Assembly: GCF_900143005.1 (NCBI RefSeq) | Contig: NZ_FRCS01000006.1 | Coordinates: 62,001 to 126,000 of the forward strand | Direction of reading: 5' to 3' | Source: Cryptosporangium aurantiacum | GTDB taxonomy: Bacteria > Actinomycetota > Actinomycetes > Mycobacteriales > Cryptosporangiaceae | Length of the DNA stretch: 64,000 bases | Notes under the pieces: model-generated | Database searches by the model: none | What the model was told of the DNA's origin: nothing | What the model saw: the letters and a program-made list of their open reading frames with translations, nothing else | Position numbers and translations under genes: made by a program | Shown: positions 24,571 to 32,792 of the stretch, piece by piece | How the letters are laid out: the number at the start of each line of letters is the position of its first letter | How positions within the stretch are numbered: the first letter of the stretch is position 1

Positions 24571-26028
24571 CTAGTCCGGCACGTCCTCGAAGCCCGCACG
24601 GGTCATCACGCCCCAGTCCGCGCGGGTGCGCCGGATCGCCTGGTAGGTGCCCTGGACGCGCCACCAGGCGGTCAGCTGCCGGAACCCGAAGTTCTCGACG
24701 ACCGCGGCGAGGACGAGCACGCCCAGGTCCCGCCAGCGCTTGTAGCGGTGGAACGCGAACTCCTCCACCGCGATCGCCGCGAACGTCACCAGGATCGCGT
24801 AGCCGTAGGCGACCAGCAGGAGCTGGAACGCGAACCCGGGATCGACGACCCCGAGCGCCAGCCCGAGCGGAACCAGGATCACCCCGGCCAGCTCCAGCAG
24901 CGGAGCGAGCGCTTCGAACAGCAGGAAGTAGGGCAGCGCGACGGTGCCGATCCGGCCGTAGCGGGGGTTGCCGATCATCGTCACGTGTTTGGTCAGCAGC
25001 TCGATCAAGCCGCGCTGCCAGCGTCGCCGCTGCCGCGCCAGGACGTCCCGGGTGCTGGGCACCTCGGTCCAGGACACCGGTTCGCCCACGAACAGGATCC
25101 GGTAGCGCTCCCGCCGCCTCCGTAGCTGCCGGTGCAGACGGACGACCAGCTCGGCGTCCTCCCCGATCGACGCGGCGTCCAGACCACCGGCGGCGACCAC
25201 GACGTCCCGCCGGAAGAGACCGAACGCGCCGGAGATGACGAGCAGCCCGTCGAGCTTCGACCAGCCGGTTCGTCCGAGGAGGAACGCCCGCAGGTACTCG
25301 GCGACCTGGATCCGCGGCAGCCACTGGCGGGGCGCGCGGACCTCGGTGATACGGCCGGCCCGGACCGCGCACCCGTTGACCACCCGGATGACGCCGCCGG
25401 TCGCGACGACCCGCAGCGGGTCGTCGCCGAACGGCTGCGCGACCGCGAGCAGCGCGTCGGGGTCGAGCAGCGAGTCCGCGTCGACCATGCAGACCAGCGG
25501 ATGCCGGGAGGCGTTGAGCGCGGTGTTCAGCGCGTCGGCGCGGCCGCCGTTGACCTTGTGGATGACGGTCAGCGCCGGGGTTCCCGCGCGGGGCGCGTAG
25601 CTGGCCAGGATCGGTGACCGGGTCGGAACATCGTCGGGAATCACGCGGATCGTGCGCACGAGGTCGAACGCCTCGGTCAGCCGCGCCAGGGTCCGGTCGG
25701 TGGAGCCGTCGATCACGACGACGACCTCGAACGCCGGGTAGCGCAGCGCGAGCATGGCCCGCACCGACTCGACGATCGTCAGCTCCTCGTTGTACGCGGG
25801 CACGAGCACCGAGACCGGCGGGGTCAGCGGGCTGACGTAGGTCTCCTCACGACCGGCGTACGACTGCCGCCGCAGGTACTGGGTGAACTCGATCGAGGCG
25901 AGCAGGATCAGCAGCAGGTAGCTGCTGTTGATCGCCAGGAAGTACCAGAACACGAGGTCGCCGATCGTGTCGAGGACGGCGACCAGCGCGGCTCGGAGCG
26001 TTGGCAGGTCGGGCAGCCAATCGGTCAT
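24571..26028 (-). CDS. Membrane glycosyltransferase family 2 (BcsA/PgaC-like)
   Basis: A 485-residue processive-type glycosyltransferase. One N-terminal hydrophobic helix precedes the catalytic domain VSVLVPAYNEE, VVVVIDGSTDRT, CMVDADSLLDPDAL (DxD), SIGEDAELVVRLH and QRRRWQRG, the last being the Q/RxxRW motif of cellulose and poly-GlcNAc synthases. Three to four helices follow. It probably uses a UDP-sugar to extend and extrude a surface polysaccharide; the sugar is unknown. It overlaps the upstream HEAT-repeat gene by ATGA (26025-26028), so the two proteins are made together. No PilZ or deacetylase partner is seen. Confidence 0.9.
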   Translation of the reverse strand: MTDWLPDLPTLRAALVAVLDTIGDLVFWYFLAINSSYLLLILLASIEFTQYLRRQSYAGREETYVSPLTPPVSVLVPAYNEELTIVESVRAMLALRYPAFEVVVVIDGSTDRTLARLTEAFDLVRTIRVIPDDVPTRSPILASYAPRAGTPALTVIHKVNGGRADALNTALNASRHPLVCMVDADSLLDPDALLAVAQPFGDDPLRVVATGGVIRVVNGCAVRAGRITEVRAPRQWLPRIQVAEYLRAFLLGRTGWSKLDGLLVISGAFGLFRRDVVVAAGGLDAASIGEDAELVVRLHRQLRRRRERYRILFVGEPVSWTEVPSTRDVLARQRRRWQRGLIELLTKHVTMIGNPRYGRIGTVALPYFLLFEALAPLLELAGVILVPLGLALGVVDPGFAFQLLLVAYGYAILVTFAAIAVEEFAFHRYKRWRDLGVLVLAAVVENFGFRQLTAWWRVQGTYQAIRRTRADWGVMTRAGFEDVPD

Positions 26029-27200
26029 TCGGGCTGGACCCGTCGGTCGGCGTCGAGGGCGGCGGCCGCGTAACAGGCCGCGGTGCTCACCGAGCGGACG
26101 TCGGCGGCCAGCGCTACCAGCGCTTCTTCCGAGCCCCAGTCCGCGTGCAGATCGGTGACGGTCCGGCCGAAGACCGGTCCGGGCCGTGCGGTGGAGAGCA
26201 CGGTGGTCAGCGCGGTGCGCCCCGGTGCGCCGAGCTGGAGCAGCGAGGTCGCCGCCGCGTCGGCCACCACGTGAACCCGCTCATAGAGCAGCGGGATCAG
26301 GACCCGGACCGCCCGCTCCGACCCCAGTTCGCCCAGCCCACGGGCGGCGGCCGCGCGCAGCGTCGAGTGCTCGGCGGACCGGATCACGCCGACGAGCGCG
26401 TCGACGCCCGCCGGATGGCCGATCGCTCCGAGCGCCTTCGCGGCTCGGACACGGACGTCCAGCGACGGGTCCTCGGTCACCGACGCGACCAGTGCCTGGG
26501 TGGCGGCAACCGCGCGCAGGAGACCGAAGATCTCGGCGACGGCGGCGCGCACGGTCTCGCTCTCGTCGTGCAGCGCGGGCAGGAGCGGCGGTGCCGCTCG
26601 CGTCCCCAACCGCAGAACCGCTTGGATGACGCTCTGGGCAGGCACCGTTCTGGCGCCGTCGAGCGCGCCGATCAGCGCCGGGGCCACGCTCGGGTCACCG
26701 ATGCGTCCGAGGGCCCGCACCGCGACCCGCCGGACGTCCGGCGAACGGTCGGCCAGCCGCTCGCGGAGAACCTCGATCGACGACTCGTCGCCCAGCAGCC
26801 CGAGCGTCTCGGCGGCCCTGGCGCGCCGGACGGCACTGCGGCGGTGGATGTCGCGGCGGGCTCGCTGGGCAGCGCCGCGGGACTCCAGCAACCCGGTGAG
26901 CACCCCGCGGGCCTCACCACGAACCTTGCCCAGCACCCGGACGACGAGCGGCTCGACCGCGACCCAGGTGGCCGTGGGCACCGCCGCCAGCGTCCGCAAC
27001 GCGTCCCCGTCCTCGTCGGCGTCGGCCGCCAACGTCAGCACCAGCGGGCGGACCGGGTCCTCGAGTGCCGCGCGCCGACGGGTCGACACCTCGACCCACA
27101 ACCGGCGAACCGCCGTGACCACGACGAGTGCCGCACAGAGGCCCAGCACGGCCGCGACGGACCAGCCGAGGATCCCGGACCCGGCCAATGCGTCGGACAC
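26025..27200 (-). CDS. Membrane-anchored HEAT-repeat protein
   Basis: A 391-residue protein with one N-terminal helix (GWSVAAVLGLCAALVVVTAV) followed by Arg-rich sequence and then about seven HEAT-type repeats, for example ADRSPDVRRVAVRALGRIGD and DPSLDVRVRAAKALGAIGHP. HEAT arrays are binding scaffolds. Coupling by ATGA overlap to the glycosyltransferase suggests it assembles or regulates the synthase at the cytoplasmic face; this is an inference. A short AT-richer promoter region lies between it and the divergent methyltransferase at 27283. Confidence 0.83.
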   Translation of the reverse strand: MSDALAGSGILGWSVAAVLGLCAALVVVTAVRRLWVEVSTRRRAALEDPVRPLVLTLAADADEDGDALRTLAAVPTATWVAVEPLVVRVLGKVRGEARGVLTGLLESRGAAQRARRDIHRRSAVRRARAAETLGLLGDESSIEVLRERLADRSPDVRRVAVRALGRIGDPSVAPALIGALDGARTVPAQSVIQAVLRLGTRAAPPLLPALHDESETVRAAVAEIFGLLRAVAATQALVASVTEDPSLDVRVRAAKALGAIGHPAGVDALVGVIRSAEHSTLRAAAARGLGELGSERAVRVLIPLLYERVHVVADAAATSLLQLGAPGRTALTTVLSTARPGPVFGRTVTDLHADWGSEEALVALAADVRSVSTAACYAAAALDADRRVQPE

Positions 27201-27282
27201 GCCCAGACCATAACACTAGTGCGCATAGCTCACATTTAGCCGTGAGCCGTCGGGTGGTGAGCGACGGTGTCACAGTGCACGC

Positions 27283-28038
27283 ATGGACCAGACGACGCGC
27301 GCGAACCGGCAGGCGTGGGAGACCGCTTCCGAGAAGCACGTGCGGGAGTACTCGGACTTGCTGGCGGTGGCCGCGGCCGGCTCGTCGCTCATCGACCTGG
27401 AGCGCGAGCTACTGCGCGAGATTTTGCAGCGCGCCCCGGAGGTCGTCCATCTGCAGAGCGGCAACGGCACCGACGACGTCGCGCTGGCGCAGGCGGGCGC
27501 GCGGTCCGTGGTCGGCGTCGACTTCAGCGAGGTGGCCGTCCGCGCGGCACAACAGCGCGCCGACGAACTCGGCGCTCCCTGCCGGTACGTCGTCGGCGTG
27601 CTGCCCGGCGCTCCGCTACCCGACGCGAGCGCCGACCTCGTCTACACCGGCAAGGGCGCGGTGATCTGGATGCGGGACCTGGACGCGTGGGCAGCGGACA
27701 TCGCCCGGCTGCTGCGCCCGTCCGGGCACCTGTTCGTGTACGACGAGCACCCGGCCTTCTCGCTGTGGACGTGGGACGAGGACGAGCCCCGCATCCGGCC
27801 GGACCGCAGCTACTTCGCCGAGAGCCACGTCGACGACACGTATCCGGCCAACGGCGCGGTCCAGTTCCAGGCGACGCTCGGCCGGATCGTCACCGCGGTG
27901 GCGGCGGCCGGGCTGGAGATCCGGCACCTCGCGGAGTACCCGGAGCCGTTCTGGCGGATGGGCGGTGTCTCGGCGGCGTCGTGGAACGGACGCCTGCCGA
28001 ACTCGTTCTCGCTGCTCGCCCGCCGCCCGGCGGCCTGA
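27283..28038 (+). CDS. Class I SAM-dependent methyltransferase
   Basis: A 251-residue methyltransferase of the UbiE/COQ5 type. Motif I is VVHLQSGNGTDDVALAQAGA with the acidic end VVGVDFSEVA; motif post-I/II appears in DLVYTGKGAVIWMRDLDAWAA and LLRPSGHLFVYDEHP. The glycine motif is the variant QSGNGTD rather than GxGxG, common in actinobacterial members. The substrate is unknown. ATG at 27283 lacks a clear Shine-Dalgarno sequence. It stands alone, divergent from the HEAT gene and followed by a REP-like element. Confidence 0.87.
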   Translation: MDQTTRANRQAWETASEKHVREYSDLLAVAAAGSSLIDLERELLREILQRAPEVVHLQSGNGTDDVALAQAGARSVVGVDFSEVAVRAAQQRADELGAPCRYVVGVLPGAPLPDASADLVYTGKGAVIWMRDLDAWAADIARLLRPSGHLFVYDEHPAFSLWTWDEDEPRIRPDRSYFAESHVDDTYPANGAVQFQATLGRIVTAVAAAGLEIRHLAEYPEPFWRMGGVSAASWNGRLPNSFSLLARRPAA

Positions 28039-28083
28039 GCCCTCAATGGTTGCTGCGCTTTCCGCCTACCCCACCCCGTCGTT

Positions 28084-28151
28084 GTGGCACCTCCCGTGCC
28101 ATAGCACGGAAAGCGCCACTTTCACGCGCCGCCGCAGGCGGAGAGCGCCAC
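28084..28151. repeat. REP-like composite palindrome, copy 1
   Basis: A 36-bp imperfect palindrome (starts GTGGCACCTCCCGTGCC, ends GCACGGAAAGCGCCAC; 28084-28119) followed by a second, GC-rich hairpin unit ending CGGAGAGCGCCAC at 28151. Both units recur at 29248-29314, with the second unit in the opposite orientation. It occupies most of the gap between the methyltransferase and the AbiEi-like gene. Confidence 0.8.
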
Positions 28152-28248
28152 ATCCATTCCGGCGCGCTCTGTCCACAGATTGCCGACTCCGTCCACAGAT
28201 CGCCGAGCGGCCTGGCGTCGCTGACTGCCCGCCCGTCAGCGTGAGGCG

Positions 28249-29199
28249 ATGGGCGATCTTCTCCGGCAACTCCTCGCCGCGCAGCAGGGACTCATCCTCC
28301 GCCGCCAGGCGCTGGAACTCGGGCTCACCGACGAGGCGATTGCGTGGCGGATCCACCGGGGTCTCTGGCGGCGCGTCGTCCGCGGCCTGTACGCCACGTT
28401 CCCCGGCCCGCCCTCCGACCGACAGCGGCTCGTCGCCGCGAATCTGCTCGCCGGAGAAGGGGCACAGATCACCGGCGTGGCCGCATTGCGCTGGCACGGA
28501 CTGCGCTATCTCCCCGACGACCAGCGCGTCCACGTGCTGACACCGCTCAGCCCTCGCCGACTCACCCGCAGCATCGTCGTCCTCATCCGCACCACACGAC
28601 CGGATCCGCATGCGATCCACCGGCCCCAGTTTGATGTGTGCTCCGTCGCGCGCGCCGGTGCCGACGCGGCCCGGTCGGGTTATTCAGAACGTGACGTACA
28701 TGCGTTCCTTTGCGAGATGGTGCAACGCCGCCGCACGACCGTCGACCGACTGGACGCCGAATGGCGCGCGGGCCCTGTTGGCGGCAGCAAGCTGCTCGGC
28801 ACCGTGCTCAGCGCGTTGCGGGACGGTGTCCTCTCTGCGCCGGAGGCCGAACTACGAATGCTGACCGGGGCCAGCCTGGTCCTTCCGGAAATCTGCTGGA
28901 ATCCGGTACTCGTCGGCGCCGACGGCCGCACGCTCCCGATCCCGGACGGCTGGATCCAAGACGTCGGCATGGCACTCGAGTCCGACTCCGACGAGTTCCA
29001 CACCACCGTCGAGGACCACCGCCGCACTCGGGACCGGCACAATCTGCTCGCTACCTACGGCATCCTCACGCTGCACTTCTCACCACGAGAGATCCGAGAC
29101 CGACCGCGGCACGTGCTGGCCACTCTCGAGAACGCCTACCTCCAGCGCCCTCACGGCTTTACCGGAGCCCACGCGGGGGCCGTCGACTCTTCCGAGTGA
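28249..29199 (+). CDS. AbiEi-type antitoxin domain / restriction-endonuclease-like fusion
   Basis: A 316-residue protein of a type common in actinobacteria. The N-terminus is an AbiEi-like winged helix (LLAAQQGLILRRQALELGLT, then IAWRIHRGLWRRVVRGLYAT) followed by the ITGVAALRWHGLRYLP strand region. The C-terminus reads like a DUF559/Vsr-type nuclease fold (GMALESDSDEFHTTVEDH, RTRDRHNLLATYG, ILTLHFSPREI). AbiEi proteins are antitoxins of abortive-infection systems, but no AbiEii toxin is adjacent, so the role is unclear. ATG at 28249 is used. REP-like elements flank the gene on both sides. Confidence 0.75.
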   Translation: MGDLLRQLLAAQQGLILRRQALELGLTDEAIAWRIHRGLWRRVVRGLYATFPGPPSDRQRLVAANLLAGEGAQITGVAALRWHGLRYLPDDQRVHVLTPLSPRRLTRSIVVLIRTTRPDPHAIHRPQFDVCSVARAGADAARSGYSERDVHAFLCEMVQRRRTTVDRLDAEWRAGPVGGSKLLGTVLSALRDGVLSAPEAELRMLTGASLVLPEICWNPVLVGADGRTLPIPDGWIQDVGMALESDSDEFHTTVEDHRRTRDRHNLLATYGILTLHFSPREIRDRPRHVLATLENAYLQRPHGFTGAHAGAVDSSE

Positions 29200-29247
29200 C
29201 CGACCAAACGGGTGTCGCGCTTCCCCGAGCAAGTACCCCAGATCAAT

Positions 29248-29314
29248 GTGGCGCTTTCCGCCTGCGGCGGCGCGGAATGTGGCACCTCCCGTGCCCTGGC
29301 ACGGAAAGCGCCAC
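29248..29314. repeat. REP-like composite palindrome, copy 2
   Basis: The GC-rich hairpin unit (29248-29283, TTCCGC and GCGGAA arms) precedes the 36-bp palindrome (29279-29314). The 36-bp unit matches copy 1 at all but one position and has the same orientation. The GC-rich unit is the reverse complement of that in copy 1. It occupies the gap before the TPR gene. Confidence 0.8.
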
Positions 29315-29448
29315 AACCATCCCCAACGCTACGCGGAAACGGGCGCAACCATGCGTCGACCCGCACGAGAAATGCGCACCGCGCGGGCGGCCGGGACCTG
29401 GCACGATCTGGGGATCACCGTGGACCGCGGCGGTGCCACGGTAAACCC

Positions 29449-31701
29449 GTGACCACTGACGATGCGGACGAGCTGCGCCGACTCCGAGCCGCGGCACCCG
29501 CCGCCGAAGACGAGATCAGCAACGACCCGGCCGGCTGGCCGTGGTGGGCCGAATCGTTAACCCGCGTCCTCGAGGTGGCCGGCCGTGTCCTCGACGCCCG
29601 ATCGGCGAGCGACGACGACCACCGCGCGGCGTCCTGGCTGTTGAACCAGGCCTGCGCGTATCTGGTCGAGGTCGAGCGTCCGGAGCAGGCAGTGACGGTC
29701 GCCGAGACCGTGGTGAACGCCGGCAACGAACGCTTCGGCCCCGCCCACCCGGACACCCTCACCAGCCAGGAGTTCCTCGCAGCGGCGCTGTCGGAAGCCG
29801 ACCGGTTCTCCGAGTCGCAGCAGCTGACCGAGCAGATCGTCGCCGACCGGACCGCGGTGCTGGGCCCCGACCACCCCGCGACGCTGCGCATCCGGGACAC
29901 CGCGGCCCTCGGCATCCTCGAGGACGGCCGGACCGGGGAGGCGATCGCGCTGTTCGACGAGGTCCTGGCCGACCGGCGCCGGCTCCTCGGCGAGGAGCAC
30001 CGGGACACGCTGGTCTCGATGCACAACCTGGCCTACGCCTACCAGGAGGACGGCCGCGCCGAGGACGCGATCACGCTCTACACCCGGGTCCACGAGGCCT
30101 CGGTGCGGGTCCTCGGAGCCGACCACCCGGAGACGCTGTTCACGCTGAAGGCTCTCGCCGACGCCTACGTGGACGCCGACCGCCCGGACGAGGCCGCGGT
30201 CCACTTCGAGCAGGCCTACCAGGGATGCCGCCGGGTGCTCGGCGACGACCACGCCGAGACCCTGGTCAGCCTGCACGGCCTGGCCGACGCCTGCTTCGGC
30301 GTCGACCGGCTCTCCGACGCCATCACCCATCTGGAGGCGGTGGTCGCGCGCTGGCGTGCGCGCGGTCGTCCGGACGATGCCCGGCTGCTCAACGCGGCGC
30401 ACGACCTCGGATTCCTCTACGCGCAGTCCGACCGGGACGCCGAGGCCGTCGCGATCTTCGCGGAGTGCCTCCCCCGCTTCCGCGCGGTGCTCGGCGAGGA
30501 CACGCCGCGAACCATCTACGCCTCGCTCGGCCTCGCGGCCGCCTACGTGGACGACGACCGGACCGAGGAGGCGGTCGCGCTCTACGAGCGCACGCTCGCC
30601 GCCTGCGAGCGGGCCTACGGCCCGGACCATCAGCGCACGGTGCAGGTGTGCTACGAGCTGGCCAACCTGCATGCGGACGAAGGGCGCGACGACACCGCGA
30701 TCGCGCTGTTCCAGCAGGTGCTGGCCGCCGAGCGGACGCTGCACGGCGCCGATCACGAGGACACCGAGCAGACTCGCGTCGACCTGCTGCTGGCCTACCA
30801 GCGCGCCGGGCGCCACGACGAGGCCGCGCAGCTGCTCGACGAGACGCTGGCCGAGCGCACCGCGCGGCTGGGCGCCGACGCTCCCGACACGCTGCTCGTC
30901 GCCCGCCAATTGGCCGACGCGCTCGCGGACGCCGAGCGTTACGACGAGGCGGTCGCGGCGTACGAGCAGGTCGCCGACGGCTACCGCCGGACCGCGGGCG
31001 CCGACGCCCCGGTGACGCTGAACACGGTCCGCCTGTTTGCGCGCACCCACCGCCGCGCCGGGCGTCCGCACCGGGCGATCACGATGTTCGAGGAGCTCGT
31101 CGCGCGGCAGCGGACGGCCCTCGGCGAACGGCACGAGGAGACCCTGGACACGCTCCACGAGCTCGCCGACACGTGCCTGCGGGCGGAGCGCCCCGACGAC
31201 AGCGTGTTCTGGTACGCGTGGGCCGTCCGGGGTTACCGGGAGACGCTCGGCGACGACGACGCGGTGACCCACGACGTATCGTGCGGCCTCGCGGACGCCT
31301 ATCTCGCCGCCGACCGCCCGGACGACGCCGTGGAGGTCTACATCCGCGTCCTCACCGGACGGCGTCTGCTCTGGGGCGAGGACCACTCGTTGACGCTGGT
31401 CACCGCCCACAACCTGGCCCACGCCCACCAGAGCGCCGGACGCCTGACCACGGCGATCACGCTCTACGAGGGCGTGCTGGACGATCGGCGCCGGATCCAG
31501 GGCGAGGAGCACGAGGGCACGCTGATCACCGCCCACAACCTGGCGTCGGCGTACCTGGCGACCGGCCAGCTCGAGCGGGCGATCCGCCTGCACGAGCACG
31601 TGCAGGCGACCGCGCGCCGCGCGTTCGGTGCGGACAACCCGCTCGCGCTGGAGGCCGGCCTCTTCCTCGACGAAGCGCACCGAGCCCGCGACGAGGGCTG
31701 A
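29449..31701 (+). CDS. Kinesin-light-chain-type tetratricopeptide repeat protein
   Basis: A 750-residue soluble protein made almost entirely of 42-residue TPR units with the kinesin-light-chain signature, for example NLAYAYQEDGRAEDAITLYT and RVLGADHPETLFTLKALADA; I count about fifteen. It has no NB-ARC, protease or HTH domain, unlike many related regulators, so it is probably an adaptor. GTG at 29449 is the likely start: upstream in-frame codons fall in the REP-like element. No clear ribosome site precedes it, so it may be leaderless. A perfect palindrome follows the gene. Confidence 0.85.
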   Translation: MTTDDADELRRLRAAAPAAEDEISNDPAGWPWWAESLTRVLEVAGRVLDARSASDDDHRAASWLLNQACAYLVEVERPEQAVTVAETVVNAGNERFGPAHPDTLTSQEFLAAALSEADRFSESQQLTEQIVADRTAVLGPDHPATLRIRDTAALGILEDGRTGEAIALFDEVLADRRRLLGEEHRDTLVSMHNLAYAYQEDGRAEDAITLYTRVHEASVRVLGADHPETLFTLKALADAYVDADRPDEAAVHFEQAYQGCRRVLGDDHAETLVSLHGLADACFGVDRLSDAITHLEAVVARWRARGRPDDARLLNAAHDLGFLYAQSDRDAEAVAIFAECLPRFRAVLGEDTPRTIYASLGLAAAYVDDDRTEEAVALYERTLAACERAYGPDHQRTVQVCYELANLHADEGRDDTAIALFQQVLAAERTLHGADHEDTEQTRVDLLLAYQRAGRHDEAAQLLDETLAERTARLGADAPDTLLVARQLADALADAERYDEAVAAYEQVADGYRRTAGADAPVTLNTVRLFARTHRRAGRPHRAITMFEELVARQRTALGERHEETLDTLHELADTCLRAERPDDSVFWYAWAVRGYRETLGDDDAVTHDVSCGLADAYLAADRPDDAVEVYIRVLTGRRLLWGEDHSLTLVTAHNLAHAHQSAGRLTTAITLYEGVLDDRRRIQGEEHEGTLITAHNLASAYLATGQLERAIRLHEHVQATARRAFGADNPLALEAGLFLDEAHRARDEG

Positions 31702-31740
31702 CGCGAACCGCCGTCGCTTCGGCCCGCGCGCCGTTGAGCA

Positions 31741-31780
31741 GATTGCATTTGGAAGACCTATGGCCCTCCCAAATGCAATC
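31741..31780. terminator. Bidirectional terminator-like palindrome
   Basis: GATTGCATTTGG at 31741-31752 and its exact complement CCAAATGCAATC at 31769-31780, loop 16 nt. It lies between the convergent TPR (stop 31701) and RidA-like (stop 31801) genes. Its AT-rich arms stand out in this GC-rich DNA. Confidence 0.6.
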
Positions 31781-31800
31781 CGCTTCGGGCGGCGACACGG

Positions 31801-32226
31801 TCACGGCCGTTGCAGGCGCTCGGTGGGGATGACGGCGACGCCGAGGATCTCGATCAGGGCCTCGGGCTGCCACAGCGCCGTCGTCCCGATCCCGGCCATC
31901 GCCGGGTAGGCCGGCCCGGCCAGTTCGCGCCACACCTGTCCGATCTCGCGGCCGTGGGCCTGGTAGTCGGGGATGTCGGTGAGGTAGAGCGTGATGCTCA
32001 CCAGGTCCGACGGCACACCACCGGCCTCGCTCAGCGTCGTGAGCACGTTGCTGAACGCCTGCCGGAACTGGTCGACGATCGTGCCGGGGACGATCCGCAT
32101 GTCCTTGTCCAGGGCGGTCTGGCCACCCAGGTAGAGCGTGTTGCCCGACAGCGTGCCGTGGGAGTAGCCGCGCGGCACGGGCAGCGCCGCGGGGTTGACC
32201 GGGATCGGGGTGAGGTCGGTGCTCAT
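31801..32226 (-). CDS. RidA/YjgF-family protein lacking the canonical catalytic residues
   Basis: A 141-residue Rid-family subunit, expected to trimerise: PVPRGYSHGTLSGNTLYLGG, VDQFRQAFSNVLTTLSEAGG, LVSITLYLTDIPDY and ALIEILGVAVIP. RidA deaminases that hydrolyse enamines/imines use an arginine in the FPARSCVEV segment and a glutamate in IEIEAIAV; here the same places read YPAMAGIGT and IEILGVAV, so both are replaced. It is therefore a non-RidA subgroup member of uncertain chemistry. It is divergent from the 2-aminobenzoate-type operon starting at 32310 and shares its promoter region, which suggests a role in that pathway. Confidence 0.85.
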   Translation of the reverse strand: MSTDLTPIPVNPAALPVPRGYSHGTLSGNTLYLGGQTALDKDMRIVPGTIVDQFRQAFSNVLTTLSEAGGVPSDLVSITLYLTDIPDYQAHGREIGQVWRELAGPAYPAMAGIGTTALWQPEALIEILGVAVIPTERLQRP

Positions 32227-32247
32227 CGAGCCTTCCCTGGAAGCTTA

Positions 32248-32282
32248 TTGACAACTTCTTGACGGTCGTGACGATACTGTCA
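32248..32282. promoter_or_regulatory. Divergent promoter/operator of the aromatic-acid operon
   Basis: TTGACA at 32248 with GATACT at 32273 (19-nt spacing) forms a possible promoter for the cupin operon. An inverted repeat TGACGGT / ACTGTCA (32260-32266, 32276-32282) overlaps the spacer and -10, a good position for repression. The PaaX regulator at the operon end is the obvious candidate binder. Confidence 0.45.
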
Positions 32283-32309
32283 TCCCGACGGTCCAGGAAG
32301 GAGCTGACC

Positions 32310-32792
32310 GTGGTTGAGTCCGCGAGTTACGCGCTCGAGGGTGACAACTCCGCGTATGCGAACGAACAGGGCCTGGTCGTCCCGGTCGTCACGCGAGCCG
32401 GCGCGGAGCCGGACAGCACCGAACAGTCAGCCGGAGCGACCCGCGTGTCGGGGGTGAGCGTCCAGCACACGCCGGCCACCAAGCTGTGGTTCGGTCAGGT
32501 GCACAACCTGGCCGGATACCGCTCGGTGCCGCACCACCACGGCGAGGCGGAGACCGGAGGGTTCGTGCTCGCCGGCCGGGCCAGGATCTACTTCGGCGCC
32601 GAGTTCGAGGACTACTACGACTTCCGCGAAGGCGACTGGGTGTTCGTCCCCCCGTTCATGCCGCACATCGAGTGCAATCTGGACCGGAACTCCCCGCTGA
32701 CCTGGATGACGTGCCGTACGCCGGAGAACATCGTGGTCAACCTCCCCGATGTTCCCGACGCGGCGCTGCGCGACTGGAACACCCGGCCGTGA
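32310..32792 (+). CDS. Cupin domain protein
   Basis: A 160-residue single-cupin protein. Metal-binding motif 1 is VPHHHGEAETGGFVLAGRA (His-His-His-Glu) and motif 2 is GDWVFVPPFMPHIECN, giving a typical 3-His/1-Glu site. Cupins next to aromatic catabolic genes can be dioxygenases, isomerases or small-molecule sensors; which applies here is not visible. GTG at 32310 has AAGGAG 6 nt upstream. It is the first gene of the operon and overlaps the thioesterase gene by GTGA. Confidence 0.85.
   Translation: MVESASYALEGDNSAYANEQGLVVPVVTRAGAEPDSTEQSAGATRVSGVSVQHTPATKLWFGQVHNLAGYRSVPHHHGEAETGGFVLAGRARIYFGAEFEDYYDFREGDWVFVPPFMPHIECNLDRNSPLTWMTCRTPENIVVNLPDVPDAALRDWNTRP

Noticed and set aside
28249-29199. 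A complete AbiE toxin-antitoxin pair
   Set aside because: No nucleotidyltransferase-like AbiEii gene lies next to it; the next genes are a methyltransferase and a TPR protein.
28084-29314. CRISPR or transposon ends for the repeated palindromes
   Set aside because: Only two copies about 1.2 kb apart, no regular spacers, no transposase and no target duplication visible.
29212-29448. N-terminal extension of the TPR protein
   Set aside because: It would translate the REP-like palindromes; TPR-protein sequence begins at GTG 29449.
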